Source: Leisingera sp. ANG-M7
GTDB lineage: Bacteria > Pseudomonadota > Alphaproteobacteria > Rhodobacterales > Rhodobacteraceae
Direction: 5' to 3'
NCBI RefSeq assembly: GCF_000813965.1
Contig: NZ_JWLI01000016.1
Location: 124,001 to 188,000, forward strand
Length of the DNA: 64,000 bases
The notes under the pieces were generated by a model, which was not told where the DNA came from, did no database searches, and saw nothing but the letters and a program-made list of their open reading frames with translations. Position numbers and translations under genes: made by a program. Shown piece by piece: positions 8,955 through 16,303 of the stretch. Within the stretch, counting starts at the first letter, position 1, and each line of letters begins with the position of its first letter.

Positions 8955-9503
8955 ATGTTTCAAACGCGCAAGACTGTTTTTTTGCAGGAACGAATTGAGA
9001 CCGACTCATTCGGCGCACCTTGCGAACCCGTGACGCGTGTCGCTGTCGCAGCCGTGTTCAAGAATCCGCTCGCGGGGCGTTTTGAGAACGACCTGTCGCC
9101 GCTCTTCGAGATAGGAGCCGAGCTGGGCCGGCGCCTTGCAGAGCAGGCTATTGACCTGCTGAAGTATCCACCGGTTTCGTATGGCAAGGCTGCAATTGTC
9201 GGTGTCTCGGGCGATATGGAGCAAGGGGGCGCCGTGATTCACCCTCGGTTGGGCGCACCGATGAGAGCGGCGGCTGGCGGCGGTGACGCGGTCATTCCTT
9301 CAAACGTAAAGGTCGGTCCTGTCGGCGCATCGATCGACCTGCCACTTGGACATAAGGACAATCCCTGGTCCTTTGATCATTTTGACACAATGACACTCTG
9401 TGTTCCGGACGGACCGGCGCCGGATGAGATTGTCATGTTTCTCGCCTACGCAGATCGCGGGCGCCCAATCCCAAGATGCGGAAGCGGACCAGTCAAGACC
9501 TAG
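8955..9503 (+). CDS. amino acid synthesis (AA_synth) family protein
   Basis: Starting at ATG 8955 the product is 182 aa and resembles the AA_synth family (DUF1185-like). It shows the opening R-K-T-V-F-L-Q-E, then the F-K-N-P-x-A-G-R-F motif near residue 37, S-Y-G-K-A-A-I-V-G near 73, H-P-R-L-G-A-P-M-R near 96 and a final G-R-P-I-P-R. The biochemical role of this family is poorly defined; members often sit in catabolic or transport clusters. Base composition is lower in GC than the flanking sat-cysC gene. The next downstream element is a broken junction (phzF fragment plus a 5'-truncated exporter), suggesting that this gene belongs to a rearranged, possibly acquired patch. Confidence 0.75.
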   Translation: MFQTRKTVFLQERIETDSFGAPCEPVTRVAVAAVFKNPLAGRFENDLSPLFEIGAELGRRLAEQAIDLLKYPPVSYGKAAIVGVSGDMEQGGAVIHPRLGAPMRAAAGGGDAVIPSNVKVGPVGASIDLPLGHKDNPWSFDHFDTMTLCVPDGPAPDEIVMFLAYADRGRPIPRCGSGPVKT

Positions 9504-9573
9504 CCATATCAACGGCTGCCTTGCCCCGGCCGCAAACACTCTCCATTCCCATTTTCTGCGTTCCGATAAACCG

Positions 9574-9786
9574 ACACCGCTTCCGGCAGGTCCACCGTGC
9601 CGCGCATCAGCACGAAGCCCTCGCCTGCAACCCGCACGCCCTCAAGCGCATCCGGCGCGCCAACCCGCGCCACCCGCGCCTGGCCGGGGCGCCCGAGGCC
9701 GTGGCCCTGCTTCGCGGTGAACTCCGCCTTCTCCATCAGGCCATGACGCCACAGGTAAGACGCCATCGCCCCGGTGGCCGACCCGG
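9574..9786 (-). pseudogene. duplicated 3' fragment of phzF (71 codons)
   Basis: These 213 bp align without gaps to 11650-11862, the C-terminal 71 codons of the intact phzF-like gene, with about six substitutions by eye (roughly 97% identity). The stop codon of the intact gene (CTA on the plus strand) is CGA here, so the reading frame would run on for about 20 further codons. The fragment lacks the first three quarters of the protein and is directly joined at 9786/9787 to exporter sequence. It is a recombination remnant, not a working gene. Confidence 0.9.
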
Positions 9787-10616
9787 AAGTGTCCGTCTGG
9801 CGTTATCTCATCGGCGCCGCCGGGCTGCTGGTCTGGTCACTCCTGCGCAGCGACACGCGTGACCTGATGACGCCGCTCAAAGAAGACTGGAGAATGCTCG
9901 TTCCGCTGTCCTTGATCGGGATTTCGCTTGCCTATCTATTCTTTCACTGGTCCCTGGACTTCGCCAGCGTCATTCAGGTCGCCACGCTGGTTACGACGAT
10001 CCCGATATTCGTCGGCCTTCTCAATCCGGCGGTCAATCGCACACCGGTTTCCACGGTCAAGCTGATCACTGGCCTCTTGGCTGTGGCAGGGGTCGCCGCT
10101 TTGCTCACGGATGGATATCTGGACGTGCTGACCGCCGGGGGTGCGTCTTTGTGGGGCGTCCTGATGGCGCTGCTTTGCGCAGCGCTTGTTGCCGCTTACT
10201 CTGTCATCGCCAAACCGCTTATGGTCCGCCATGGCGGCATGCGCATAACGACGATCGCCATTGCCATCGGGGCGGTTGGCCTGTGGGCCGGAGTCGGCGC
10301 GTTCTGGGGCACATGGGTGAATCCAGTCTCGCTTGCCGGGATGCAGCCTGACGCGGTTTGGCCGTTGGTTGTCCTCGGGCTTTGGAACACCACAATCACC
10401 CAGCTGTTATGGCTTGGCGGGCTGGCTGCAGCCACCGACATGACACGCGCGTCTTATCTTTTCTTCCTCAAGCCCGTAATCGCAGCCGGACTGGCGATCG
10501 CCTTCCTGGGTGACAGCCCGACCTGGCTGCAGTTTGCCGCAATTATTGTCGTGTCCGGATCGGTGTTCTTCGAGGTGTTCTGGCCGCAGCGGCAGCCCGC
10601 CGCCAGCCCGAAATGA
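9774..10616 (+). pseudogene. EamA/DMT-family transporter lacking its 5' end
   Basis: The 280-aa frame encodes the last nine or so hydrophobic helices of a drug/metabolite transporter (EamA repeats). The family-specific sequence begins at V-S-V-W-R-Y, which in intact members lies at the start of the second helix, so the first helix and its G-x-N/P motif (about 30-35 residues) are missing. The first few codons, including the only available GTG start at 9774, come from the phzF fragment. The exporter body is otherwise open and free of stops. A shortened protein may still be made, but normal function is doubtful. An intact DMT transporter is present elsewhere (24877-25734). Confidence 0.75.
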
Positions 10617-10749
10617 GTGGGAAGAAATCAAAGCCGGCAAAGCCTGATCAGCCCGCATCACTGCAGCGGCAGCGCATGCAGGGAACATTTCCGTCCGCTT
10701 GGGCGTTGTTCCCCCATCCCCGCAAACCCGCGTGCTCAGAAGGACCCGC

Positions 10750-11619
10750 ATGCCGCAGCATACCGCCCCGCCCGATTCCCGCCGCGACGATCCAGCAGAC
10801 ATTCCTGCCGGCGGTTTCGCCTGGGCAATTCCGGTCATGCAGGCCGGCTACGCCGGACGCGGGCTGGTTTACCTGCTGGTGGGCGGCGCCTCGCTCTGGT
10901 CGATCTGGCACGGCGGCGAGGCCGAAGGCACCGGCGAAGCGATGAGCCGCCTGCAGGGTGCGCTTGGCACCGCCGTTCTGGTGCTGATTGCGCTTGGCAT
11001 GTTTGCCTATGCCGCCTGGCGCGCAGTTGACAGCATCTGGGACCTCGAGGACTACGGAAGCAGCGCCAAGGGCCTGATCGCCCGCGCCGGAATGCTCACC
11101 ACAGGGCTGGTGCATCTGGGCCTTGGCGGGCTGGCCATCACCGTGCTTCTGGGCCGCCGCGACGGGCTCGGAAAGACAGAGCTGGTGAACCGCCTGCTCG
11201 CCGCCCCCGCGGGCCAGGCTGCCGCGGGCATCGCCGGGGCGCTCACCCTCGGCGCCGGCGCCTATTACCTGCACAAGGCCTGGAGCGAAGGCTACCGCGG
11301 CCACCTGAAGGGCAACCCGGCCACCCTGCATCTGAACCTGGTGCTGAAGGCCGGCATGGCCGCCCATGGTGCCGTCATTGCCATCATCGGACTTCTGATG
11401 GTGCAGGCCGCCGCTTATGCCTCCAGCCACCAGGCCGGCGGGATCGGCACCGCCTTCGACTGGCTGCAGGACAAAGCCTACGGCCAGATCCTGGTGACCC
11501 TTCTGTGCATCGGCCTCCTGGGCTTTGCCGTGGTCTGTTTCGTCAACGCCGCCTGGCGCATCGTGCCCAAGGCAAGTGACCGTGGCACCCAATCGCTGAA
11601 AGACACGCTGAACAGCTAG
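10750..11619 (+). CDS. DUF1206 family membrane protein
   Basis: The 289-aa protein has six predicted membrane helices arranged as three similar pairs, each starting with an A/G-R-G/A-L-V-Y/H-L-L-V/G-G motif (for example G-Y-A-G-R-G-L-V-Y-L near residue 33, A-R-A-G-M-L-T-T-G-L-V-H-L near 110). This triplicated two-helix repeat is the DUF1206 hallmark. Function is unknown. ATG 10750 is preferred over an earlier in-frame start because an AAGGA lies 6 nt upstream and the added residues would be non-conserved. It stands alone between the truncated exporter and phzF, converging on phzF. Confidence 0.85.
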   Translation: MPQHTAPPDSRRDDPADIPAGGFAWAIPVMQAGYAGRGLVYLLVGGASLWSIWHGGEAEGTGEAMSRLQGALGTAVLVLIALGMFAYAAWRAVDSIWDLEDYGSSAKGLIARAGMLTTGLVHLGLGGLAITVLLGRRDGLGKTELVNRLLAAPAGQAAAGIAGALTLGAGAYYLHKAWSEGYRGHLKGNPATLHLNLVLKAGMAAHGAVIAIIGLLMVQAAAYASSHQAGGIGTAFDWLQDKAYGQILVTLLCIGLLGFAVVCFVNAAWRIVPKASDRGTQSLKDTLNS

Positions 11620-11647
11620 GGTCAAGGCCCGCCTGCCCGCAAGCGGG

Positions 11648-12532
11648 CTACACCGCTTCCGGCAGGTCCACCGTGCCGCGCATCAGCACAAACCCCTCGC
11701 CTGCAACCCGCACGCCCTCAAGCGCATCCGGCGCGCCAACCCGCGCCACCCGTGCCTGGCCGGGGCGCCCGAGGCCATGGCCCTGCTCCGCGGTGAACTC
11801 CGCCTTCTCCATCAGGCCATGACTCCACAGGTAAGACGCCATCGCCCCGGTGGCCGACCCGGTGAACGGATCCTCCGGCGGGCTCGGCGGCGCCATCAGC
11901 AAGCGCGAGAACGTGTCGCCCGCCGCGGTCGCACCTTCCAGCGTCACCAGAAACGGCTCCATCATGTCGATGCCGTCAGCACCCAGCGATTTGCCCAAAA
12001 CGGCCAGCGCCTCCAGATTCAATTCAGCCGCTTCCAGCGCCGCGCGGTCGCGCAGCACGGTGACGCAGAACGGCAGCCCGGTGGAGACCTTCTGCGGCTG
12101 CCCCACGATGGCCTCCACAGGCAGCGACACCGCCGCCGCCGCCAGCGCCGGATCAGCATAGGGGCCGAATTCCGGCGCAACTTGCGTCATCTCGATCAGA
12201 TCGCCGTCCAGCGTCACCGGCACGATCCCGGCGCCGGTCTCCAGAGTGATACTGCCGCCCGCGATCAGCCCCCGACCCCGCATCGCCGCCACCGTGGCGA
12301 TGGTCGGGTGGCCTGCAAAGGGGATCTCGCGGCTTGCCAGGAAATAGCGCACCTTGACATCCGCCACCTCCGACGGCCCAGTGAAAGTGCATTCCACCAG
12401 CGAGGTCTCCCGAACGTAAGCGGTGCAGACATCCACCGGCAGATGCGCCCCGCCATGCACCACCGCGCAGCCGTTGCCGCCAAAGGCGCGGTCAGAAAAG
12501 GCATCCACCCAGTCGAAATCTAATTGTGCCAT
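11648..12532 (-). CDS. PhzF family isomerase/epimerase-like protein
   Basis: The 294-aa protein has the two-lobed diaminopimelate-epimerase fold of the PhzF family. The catalytic-type glutamate is Glu42 in R-E-T-S-L-V-E, the substrate loop reads P-F-A-G-H-P-T-I-A-T and the second-lobe motif is D-P-F-T-G-S-A-T-G. PhzF isomerises dihydro-3-hydroxyanthranilate in phenazine producers, but most homologues lie outside phenazine clusters and have unknown substrates; no phz genes are nearby. GGGAGA precedes the ATG. Its 3' 213 bp are repeated at 9574-9786. Confidence 0.9.
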   Translation of the reverse strand: MAQLDFDWVDAFSDRAFGGNGCAVVHGGAHLPVDVCTAYVRETSLVECTFTGPSEVADVKVRYFLASREIPFAGHPTIATVAAMRGRGLIAGGSITLETGAGIVPVTLDGDLIEMTQVAPEFGPYADPALAAAAVSLPVEAIVGQPQKVSTGLPFCVTVLRDRAALEAAELNLEALAVLGKSLGADGIDMMEPFLVTLEGATAAGDTFSRLLMAPPSPPEDPFTGSATGAMASYLWSHGLMEKAEFTAEQGHGLGRPGQARVARVGAPDALEGVRVAGEGFVLMRGTVDLPEAV

Positions 12533-12564
12533 TTCAGTCTCCCTGTTGTCTTTTTCATTTGCCT

Positions 12565-13818
12565 TTACGGAAATCCAGGACGCAAGAGATCCTTTGGCTC
12601 CAGACCATCGAAGCTCGTGACAGGCCGCAACGGAATTATTTTGATGGGATCTGGAATTGCATTTAGTTGCCTTTGCAAAGCATTCCCGGAAGAAAACTGG
12701 CGCTCGGTCTTGGGGTCCATCCGTATTTTGATTACCTTGCCTTCAAACTCGTCCATCTCCACGCCGAAACACGCCCTAAAGGCTTCCCGCCAAGTTTCTC
12801 CTGCTCCCAGGCGGCGCCAAAACTCAAAAAGCGCACCTATTCCATGGGCCTGGGCAAGTACTTCAACAGCATAACGAGACAGGTCATATGTCTCATCGCT
12901 CCTGACTGTTGCTAAGCCATGCAACTCGTAAAGAAACACCTCCGCAGCCTTCGCCTTACGCCAGAGTTGCTCTATCGAAGGCTGCTCGCGCCCCAGCACT
13001 GCCTCTTCATACATTGCACCAATAACTTGCGCGACGCCCTCAAACATCCAGGCAGGCCCCATCAAACGCGACTGATCCTCAAGGCTGCGCACATTCGTCC
13101 GGGCACCGCTCAGTTCCGCTTGGACAAGGTGCACATATTCATGAATCACAACTTCACCGGCCCAGAAACGAAGATTGTATCGAAGTTGCTCTTTTGAAAC
13201 CTTCTTCAGCCTAGGCCAGCAAAAATACATCCAGTTCAAGTAAGCCCCTCCAACGATCCGCGTCTTTCCACCGCATTTATTCAGGATCGCTTTGTCGGAA
13301 TCTGACGCGATCGCAGACGTTTCCGCCTTGATGCGCGAAGCGTGGTCTTTAAGCACCTCCGGCTCATCACCTGCCGCGATTCCTATGTCCCCCGCCAAAA
13401 CAATTCCGAACTCCCGCTGCACGAATGCCTGAGCCGAGACATACGATTGGCGCACCACCTGCTCAGCAAGATTTGAGTTTGCCAAAATTCTAACCGGGCG
13501 CGAAGACGGCCGAAGCGCTGCTATGCTTGCATCAACCGCCGGCAACTCCCGACACCAGTGGATCGCGTTCCCGCGGGAAAGCTCCGGCAGATCCCTTAGG
13601 TAGCCGGAGAAACTGCTTTCATGCGCGTCCTTCATGACCCGCCAAGCCGCCCGTGTCCGCCGCCCCATCACGCCATCCGCAGGGCCAGGATCATACCCCA
13701 GCTCCGCCAACTGCCCCTGAACACAGGCGACAAACGGGTCCGCGGCAGCCGGGAATGCCGCCGGCAGTGCCAGCCCGGCCGCCAGCACAAGGCGCCGGAG
13801 CTTCCCGCCAGCTCTCAA
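12565..13818 (-). CDS. secreted HExxH putative zinc metallopeptidase, paralogue 2
   Basis: The 417-aa protein begins with a signal peptide (cleavage about residue 26, A-A-A-D-P-F). A short peptidoglycan-binding-like segment follows (about 27-62: V-A-C-V-Q-x-Q-L-A-E-L-G-Y-D-P-G-x-A-D-G). A central domain carries H-E-Y-V-H at 226-230 and W-M-F-E-G at 258-261, giving Glu260 as the likely third zinc ligand, as in MA-clan gluzincins. It overlaps the upstream paralogue by ATGA (13815-13818), implying translational coupling. Compared with that paralogue it has clearly lower GC and a C-terminal extension of about 45 residues. The substrate is unknown; export and possible cell-wall association are inferred. 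Confidence 0.7.
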   Translation of the reverse strand: MRAGGKLRRLVLAAGLALPAAFPAAADPFVACVQGQLAELGYDPGPADGVMGRRTRAAWRVMKDAHESSFSGYLRDLPELSRGNAIHWCRELPAVDASIAALRPSSRPVRILANSNLAEQVVRQSYVSAQAFVQREFGIVLAGDIGIAAGDEPEVLKDHASRIKAETSAIASDSDKAILNKCGGKTRIVGGAYLNWMYFCWPRLKKVSKEQLRYNLRFWAGEVVIHEYVHLVQAELSGARTNVRSLEDQSRLMGPAWMFEGVAQVIGAMYEEAVLGREQPSIEQLWRKAKAAEVFLYELHGLATVRSDETYDLSRYAVEVLAQAHGIGALFEFWRRLGAGETWREAFRACFGVEMDEFEGKVIKIRMDPKTERQFSSGNALQRQLNAIPDPIKIIPLRPVTSFDGLEPKDLLRPGFP

Positions 13819-14963
13819 GACTGCTTCCGCCGCATCTTGGAAATATAGGCCCGCGCGGAGCCGGGCCGCTTGCGCATCTCCATCACCTGAGCCTCAAACT
13901 CCGCCATGCGGATGCCAAAAGTGCCCTCAAACGCCTGGTCCCAGTTCTGCCCGGCACCAAGCCGTCGCCAGAAGCTGAACAGCGCCTCCTCGCCGCTGAT
14001 CCGGGTCAGGATATGCACCGCGTAATGGGCAAAATCATAGTCGCCGCTGGTGCGGACGGTCTTGTGCGCGCGCATGCCCTGCAGGCTCTTTTTCGACTTC
14101 AGCGACATCTCCCGCAGCTCCGCCAGCCCCGGCGCGCGCAGCCGCAGGGCCCGTTTGCCGAACCGCGCCGCCACCACCTCGGCGCTGCCCTCCACCAGCC
14201 AGGCCGGTCCCATGCGGGCGCGCAGCGACCCGCCGTTGAAACCCTCGGCGCGGGCGCCGCCCAGTTCCGCCTGCACCAGATGCATGTATTCATGCGCCAT
14301 CATCATCCCCAGCCATTTGCGCGACCGCTTGAGCCAGGCGCCGTCCGCCTGATGCGGGTTGTCCCAGCAGATGTACATGAACTTGAGATAGGCCGCGCCC
14401 GCGACGCCGAAAGGCCTGTTGCAATGGGCCGCGATCGCCGCATCCGGGTTGAACCGCGCACTGGACATGTCGCGCAGCAGGCGGCGCACATAGGCTTGCA
14501 CGTCCTTGGTATTGCCCGCCGCACCGATGCCGATATGCCCGGCCAGCACGATGCCGTATTCCCGGTCCATGAAGCGCAGCACCTTGTCGTAGGCCTGCCG
14601 GATGCCTTTTTCCACGTTGGGCGTATCCGCCAGAATCCGCACCGGCGCCGCGGATGGCATATGCTGCTCCAAGCCAGACTTCAGCGCCGGCAGCTCACGG
14701 CACCAGTGGATCGCGGTCTTTTGGCTCAGCGGCGGCAGCGCGCCCAGCACCCCGGCCCCGGCCTGCGCCTGTTTCACCCCCTGCCAGGCGGCTTTGGTCC
14801 GCGGCGTCAGCCGCCCGTCAGGCTGGCCCGGATCATAGCCAAGATCCGCCAGTTGTTTCTGCACGCAAGCCACAAAAGGATCTGCGCTTGCCGGCGCTGC
14901 CAGGGCGGACAGCCCAAACGCCAGCCCCAGCGCCTGAGCCAGCGGGCGAATATTCCGGATCAT
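13815..14963 (-). CDS. secreted HExxH putative zinc metallopeptidase, paralogue 1
   Basis: The 382-aa protein is collinear with its downstream neighbour. A signal peptide is cleaved after about residue 27 (A-S-A-D-P-F), followed by a peptidoglycan-binding-like helix pair (30-62), H-W-C-R-E-L-P-A at 87-94, then H-E-Y-M-H at 224-228 and W-L-V-E-G-S-A-E at 255-262 (Glu258). The HExxH plus downstream E-G pattern is that of Peptidase_MA-like gluzincins. High GC and codon use match the host chromosome. It is the first gene of a two-gene unit. I do not recognise a characterised relative; a role in envelope or peptidoglycan processing is only inferred. Confidence 0.7.
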   Translation of the reverse strand: MIRNIRPLAQALGLAFGLSALAAPASADPFVACVQKQLADLGYDPGQPDGRLTPRTKAAWQGVKQAQAGAGVLGALPPLSQKTAIHWCRELPALKSGLEQHMPSAAPVRILADTPNVEKGIRQAYDKVLRFMDREYGIVLAGHIGIGAAGNTKDVQAYVRRLLRDMSSARFNPDAAIAAHCNRPFGVAGAAYLKFMYICWDNPHQADGAWLKRSRKWLGMMMAHEYMHLVQAELGGARAEGFNGGSLRARMGPAWLVEGSAEVVAARFGKRALRLRAPGLAELREMSLKSKKSLQGMRAHKTVRTSGDYDFAHYAVHILTRISGEEALFSFWRRLGAGQNWDQAFEGTFGIRMAEFEAQVMEMRKRPGSARAYISKMRRKQS

Positions 14964-15003
14964 TCAATGCCTCTTTTGCAATCTCAGCCGTTCAAAACAG
15001 TTC

Positions 15004-15024
15004 AGGCCCCCAAAGTGGGAGCCT
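15004..15024 (-). terminator. weak hairpin after hsp20-DUF1150
   Basis: AGGCCCCC and GGGAGCCT pair around AAAGT, about 45 bp downstream of the DUF1150 stop. The following minus-strand sequence has only a short T run, so termination is uncertain. Confidence 0.35.
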
Positions 15025-15066
15025 GTCTCTCGGAATTGCAAGTGTTTTCCGGCGGATGCCCGGACG

Positions 15067-15291
15067 TCAGTGCACCGGCACCGGCGTCATGTCGTTCTGA
15101 CGAGCCAGCACAAAGGCCAGGTGCCTGTCGGCCACGAGCGCCAGCTGGCCGCCCTCAGCGTCGTGCACCGCATAAAGCTGCTCGCGATCACCCGCGCTCT
15201 CCTGCACATCCCTGGGTAGATCTACCACCGCAACCGCCTTCACATAGACGGTCCGGTCGCCGGTCTCCTTGAAGTCAAACGGTGTATGCAT
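15067..15291 (-). CDS. DUF1150 family protein
   Basis: The 74-aa protein fits DUF1150: a central Y-V-K-x-V segment, then L-Y-A-V-H-D-A-E-G near 40 and a conserved end around L-A-L-V-A-D-R-x-L-A-F-V-L-A-R-Q-N-D-M-x-P-V. The function is unknown. The family occurs in Rhizobiales and Rhodobacterales mostly beside a small heat-shock gene, exactly as here, with 5 bp between the hsp20 stop and this start. Co-expression under heat stress and a chaperone-associated role are inferred from the pairing. Confidence 0.9.
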   Translation of the reverse strand: MHTPFDFKETGDRTVYVKAVAVVDLPRDVQESAGDREQLYAVHDAEGGQLALVADRHLAFVLARQNDMTPVPVH

Positions 15292-15296
15292 TGCTC

Positions 15297-15710
15297 TTAC
15301 CCCTTTCTGATACTGATCGTCTGAACCACGGTTTCGGGACGCGCACGAGTCAGATCCACATGCAGCAGCCCGTTTTCCATCACCGCCTCGCCGACTTCGA
15401 CGCCATCGGCCAGCACAAACATGCGCTGGAACTGGCGCGCCGCGATGCCACGGTGCAGGAACACCCGCCCTTCGCTGTCGTCGCGCTGGCGGCCGCGGAT
15501 TACCAGCTGGCGGTCCTCGACGGTGATCGCCAGATCCTCTTCGGCGAAACCGGCCACGGCCAGGGTGATGCGGTAGGAATGGTCTGATGTCTGTTCGATA
15601 TTATAGGGGGGATAGCCTTCGTTGCCCGATTTTGCCGAGCGTTCCAGGAGGCGTTCCAGCTGCTCGAACCCCAGCATATGCGGGTAAGAGCCCAAGGTTA
15701 GTTTCGACAC
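15297..15710 (-). CDS. Hsp20/IbpA-type small heat-shock protein
   Basis: The 137-aa protein contains an alpha-crystallin domain: P-P-Y-N-I-E at about 34-39, A-V-A-G-F-x-E-x-D-L-x-I near 50-62, the R-G-R-Q loop and a final A-x-x-x-x-G-L-L-H-V-x-L strand near 113-119. This ATP-independent holdase binds unfolding proteins. The start codon is GTG 15710. It forms an operon with DUF1150. The 180 bp between it and the divergent DUF465 gene should hold the promoter; I did not find a convincing heat-shock sigma-factor site there. Confidence 0.95.
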   Translation of the reverse strand: MSKLTLGSYPHMLGFEQLERLLERSAKSGNEGYPPYNIEQTSDHSYRITLAVAGFAEEDLAITVEDRQLVIRGRQRDDSEGRVFLHRGIAARQFQRMFVLADGVEVGEAVMENGLLHVDLTRARPETVVQTISIRKG

Positions 15711-15891
15711 GTTGTTCGTCCTTTATGCCAAAGCGACGTATGCGCGCGGCCCCGGTCCCGGCAGCCGCTTCCCCAAGAATATGGGAAGTTCTTTATGGAT
15801 TCACAAGACCATGTGCCCATAGGTCTAGCGGAAAAGCCCTTAACGAAGTATCTTCACTCTCACTTCATTCATAAGCCCGATTGAGTCCCCC

Positions 15892-16116
15892 ATGAATGCA
15901 CCCACAGATGTGTCGATGAAGACGGACGAGGTCCTGAAGGTCGAGCTCGAGGTTTTCCGCAGGCAGCACCGTGATCTGGACGAGGCCATCGCCGCGCTGG
16001 AAGAGCGCGGCACCGCCGATCAGCTGACCATCCGGCGGCTGAAAAAGCAGAAACTGATCCTGAAAGACAAGATTGCCCTGATCGAAGACCGGCTGACCCC
16101 GGACATCATCGCCTGA
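15892..16116 (+). CDS. DUF465 (YdcH-like) protein
   Basis: A 74-aa, highly charged, helical protein with the DUF465 signature: R-R-Q-H-R-D-L-D-E-A-I-A-A-L at about 23-36 and I-R-R-L-K-K-Q-K-L-x-L-K-D-K-I near 49-63. It probably forms a short antiparallel coiled-coil. Family function is unknown, though members are widespread small cytoplasmic proteins. It stands alone, divergent from hsp20. Confidence 0.9.
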   Translation: MNAPTDVSMKTDEVLKVELEVFRRQHRDLDEAIAALEERGTADQLTIRRLKKQKLILKDKIALIEDRLTPDIIA

Positions 16117-16303
16117 CCCCGCGCCGGGTGTACGGCGCGCCCCCCTGTGCCAAAGGCGCACGGGGACAAGCTGCAGAACGCAGCGTTTTCACGTAATCCG
16201 CAGGGCCTCCCGCCCCCTCTTCCGCGCAGGCAAGCTGCGACGGGAGGCGTTGGGCTTGGCAGCGCGCCTGACGGCGCGCTGCGGCTGCACTGTGCGGCGG
16301 GTG

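Noticed and set aside
10613..10945. Plus-strand frame overlapping the start of the DUF1206 gene
   Set aside because: No ribosome binding logic beyond an ATGA overlap with a pseudogene, no homology, and the DUF1206 frame explains the region.
13653..15272. Long plus-strand frame opposite the metallopeptidase pair and DUF1150
   Set aside because: Composition biased to R/P/H/Q and it spans three genes on the other strand that have signal peptides and motifs.
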